Below the pieces are notes generated by a model. The model was given only the letters and a program-made list of their open reading frames with translations, was not told the DNA's origin and did no database searches. A stretch of DNA of 12,388 nucleotides from CAKSHC01 sp045631845 (GTDB lineage Bacteria; Bacillota; Clostridia; Oscillospirales; UMGS1783). Within the stretch, counting starts at the first letter, position 1; each line of letters starts with the position of its first letter. The translations under genes were made by a program, and so were the position numbers. The stretch lies in the NCBI GenBank assembly GCA_045631845.1, contig JAZQVM010000051.1, positions 1 through 12,388 on the forward strand, written 5' to 3'. Shown here one piece after another: positions 12,328 through 12,388 of this stretch.

Positions 12328-12388
12328 ATGAAGAGTAGAAGATATACAGCAAAAGAGAAAATAGAAATGGTAAAACGCTATCTTAATG
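12328..12388 (+). CDS. Transposase OrfA-like protein, N-terminal 20 residues (truncated by window end)
   Basis: The start ATG 12328 lies 7 bases after GGGAGG (12315-12320). The 20 residues visible (MKSRRYTAKEKIEMVKRYLN) look like the start of the helix-turn-helix OrfA of IS3-family transposases, which typically begin with a basic '.RYt.EeK..iv..yl' pattern. Codons are AT-rich (AGA, AAA, ATA), unlike the neighbouring genes, as expected of a recently acquired element. Too short for a firm family call. Confidence 0.55.
   Translation, partial: MKSRRYTAKEKIEMVKRYLN

Larger units (their letters stand above)
12256..12388 (+). mobile_element. Left end of a probable IS3-type insertion sequence (runs off window)
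   Basis: From about 12256 the DNA turns strikingly AT-rich compared with the preceding genes. It starts TGTAAGATAAAAGTAGACAC, with the 5'-TG typical of IS3-family ends, followed by a hairpin and then a transposase-like reading frame with its own ribosome site. The right end lies outside the window, so the terminal repeat and any target duplication cannot be confirmed. Confidence 0.6.

Noticed and set aside
1..12388. CRISPR arrays, tRNA or rRNA genes, toxin-antitoxin, defence or phage genes
   Set aside because: Looked for but not seen: no regularly spaced repeats, no tRNA cloverleaf or rRNA-like stretch recognised, and every long frame not listed is a shadow of a recognised gene.

Overview
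The window looks like an ordinary stretch of chromosome from a member of the Bacillota, most likely a Clostridia of the Oscillospiraceae/Ruminococcaceae kind. The reasons are strong Shine-Dalgarno sites (AGGAG, AAGGAG), near-consensus sigma-A promoters with 17-bp spacers, GTG and TTG starts, the gene families (RNase J, DegV, DUF378, MscL with a zinc-ribbon tail, peptidase M29), and GC-rich coding DNA set against AT-rich intergenic DNA. The taxonomic call is inference. No RNA genes, CRISPR array, phage or defence system were seen.

Layout from left to right. (1) The C-terminal part of an XRE-type regulator, then a small DUF378 membrane protein, both on the plus strand. Facing them is an EamA drug/metabolite transporter on the minus strand, with a shared terminator between. 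(2) A DegV lipid-binding protein on the minus strand. (3) A back-to-back promoter pair, then a tightly overlapping plus-strand operon: nucleosidase/phosphorylase-family protein, PHP-family phosphatase (histidinol-phosphatase-like) and M29 aminopeptidase. (4) A 266-bp hairpin-rich intergenic segment. (5) A solitary periplasmic-binding-type lipoprotein on the minus strand. (6) RNase J and then peptide chain release factor 2, both plus strand, each with its own promoter. (7) A PAP2 phosphatase on the minus strand facing prfB and divergent from mscL. (8) mscL translationally coupled to a second PHP-family phosphoesterase. (9) The AT-rich left end of what looks like an IS3-type insertion sequence, running off the window.

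Most genes are housekeeping or generic metabolism, and I did not find a convincing new multi-gene system. The less routine features lie in the gene-expression layout. These are a palindromic divergent promoter that probably makes a leaderless mRNA, a terminator-like hairpin that buries the DUF378 ribosome binding site, a terminator whose loop is the -35 box of the next promoter, a prfB gene that lacks the programmed frameshift, a cluster of five three-base-loop hairpins, and an insertion sequence that seems to have cut off a downstream gene just after its start codon.
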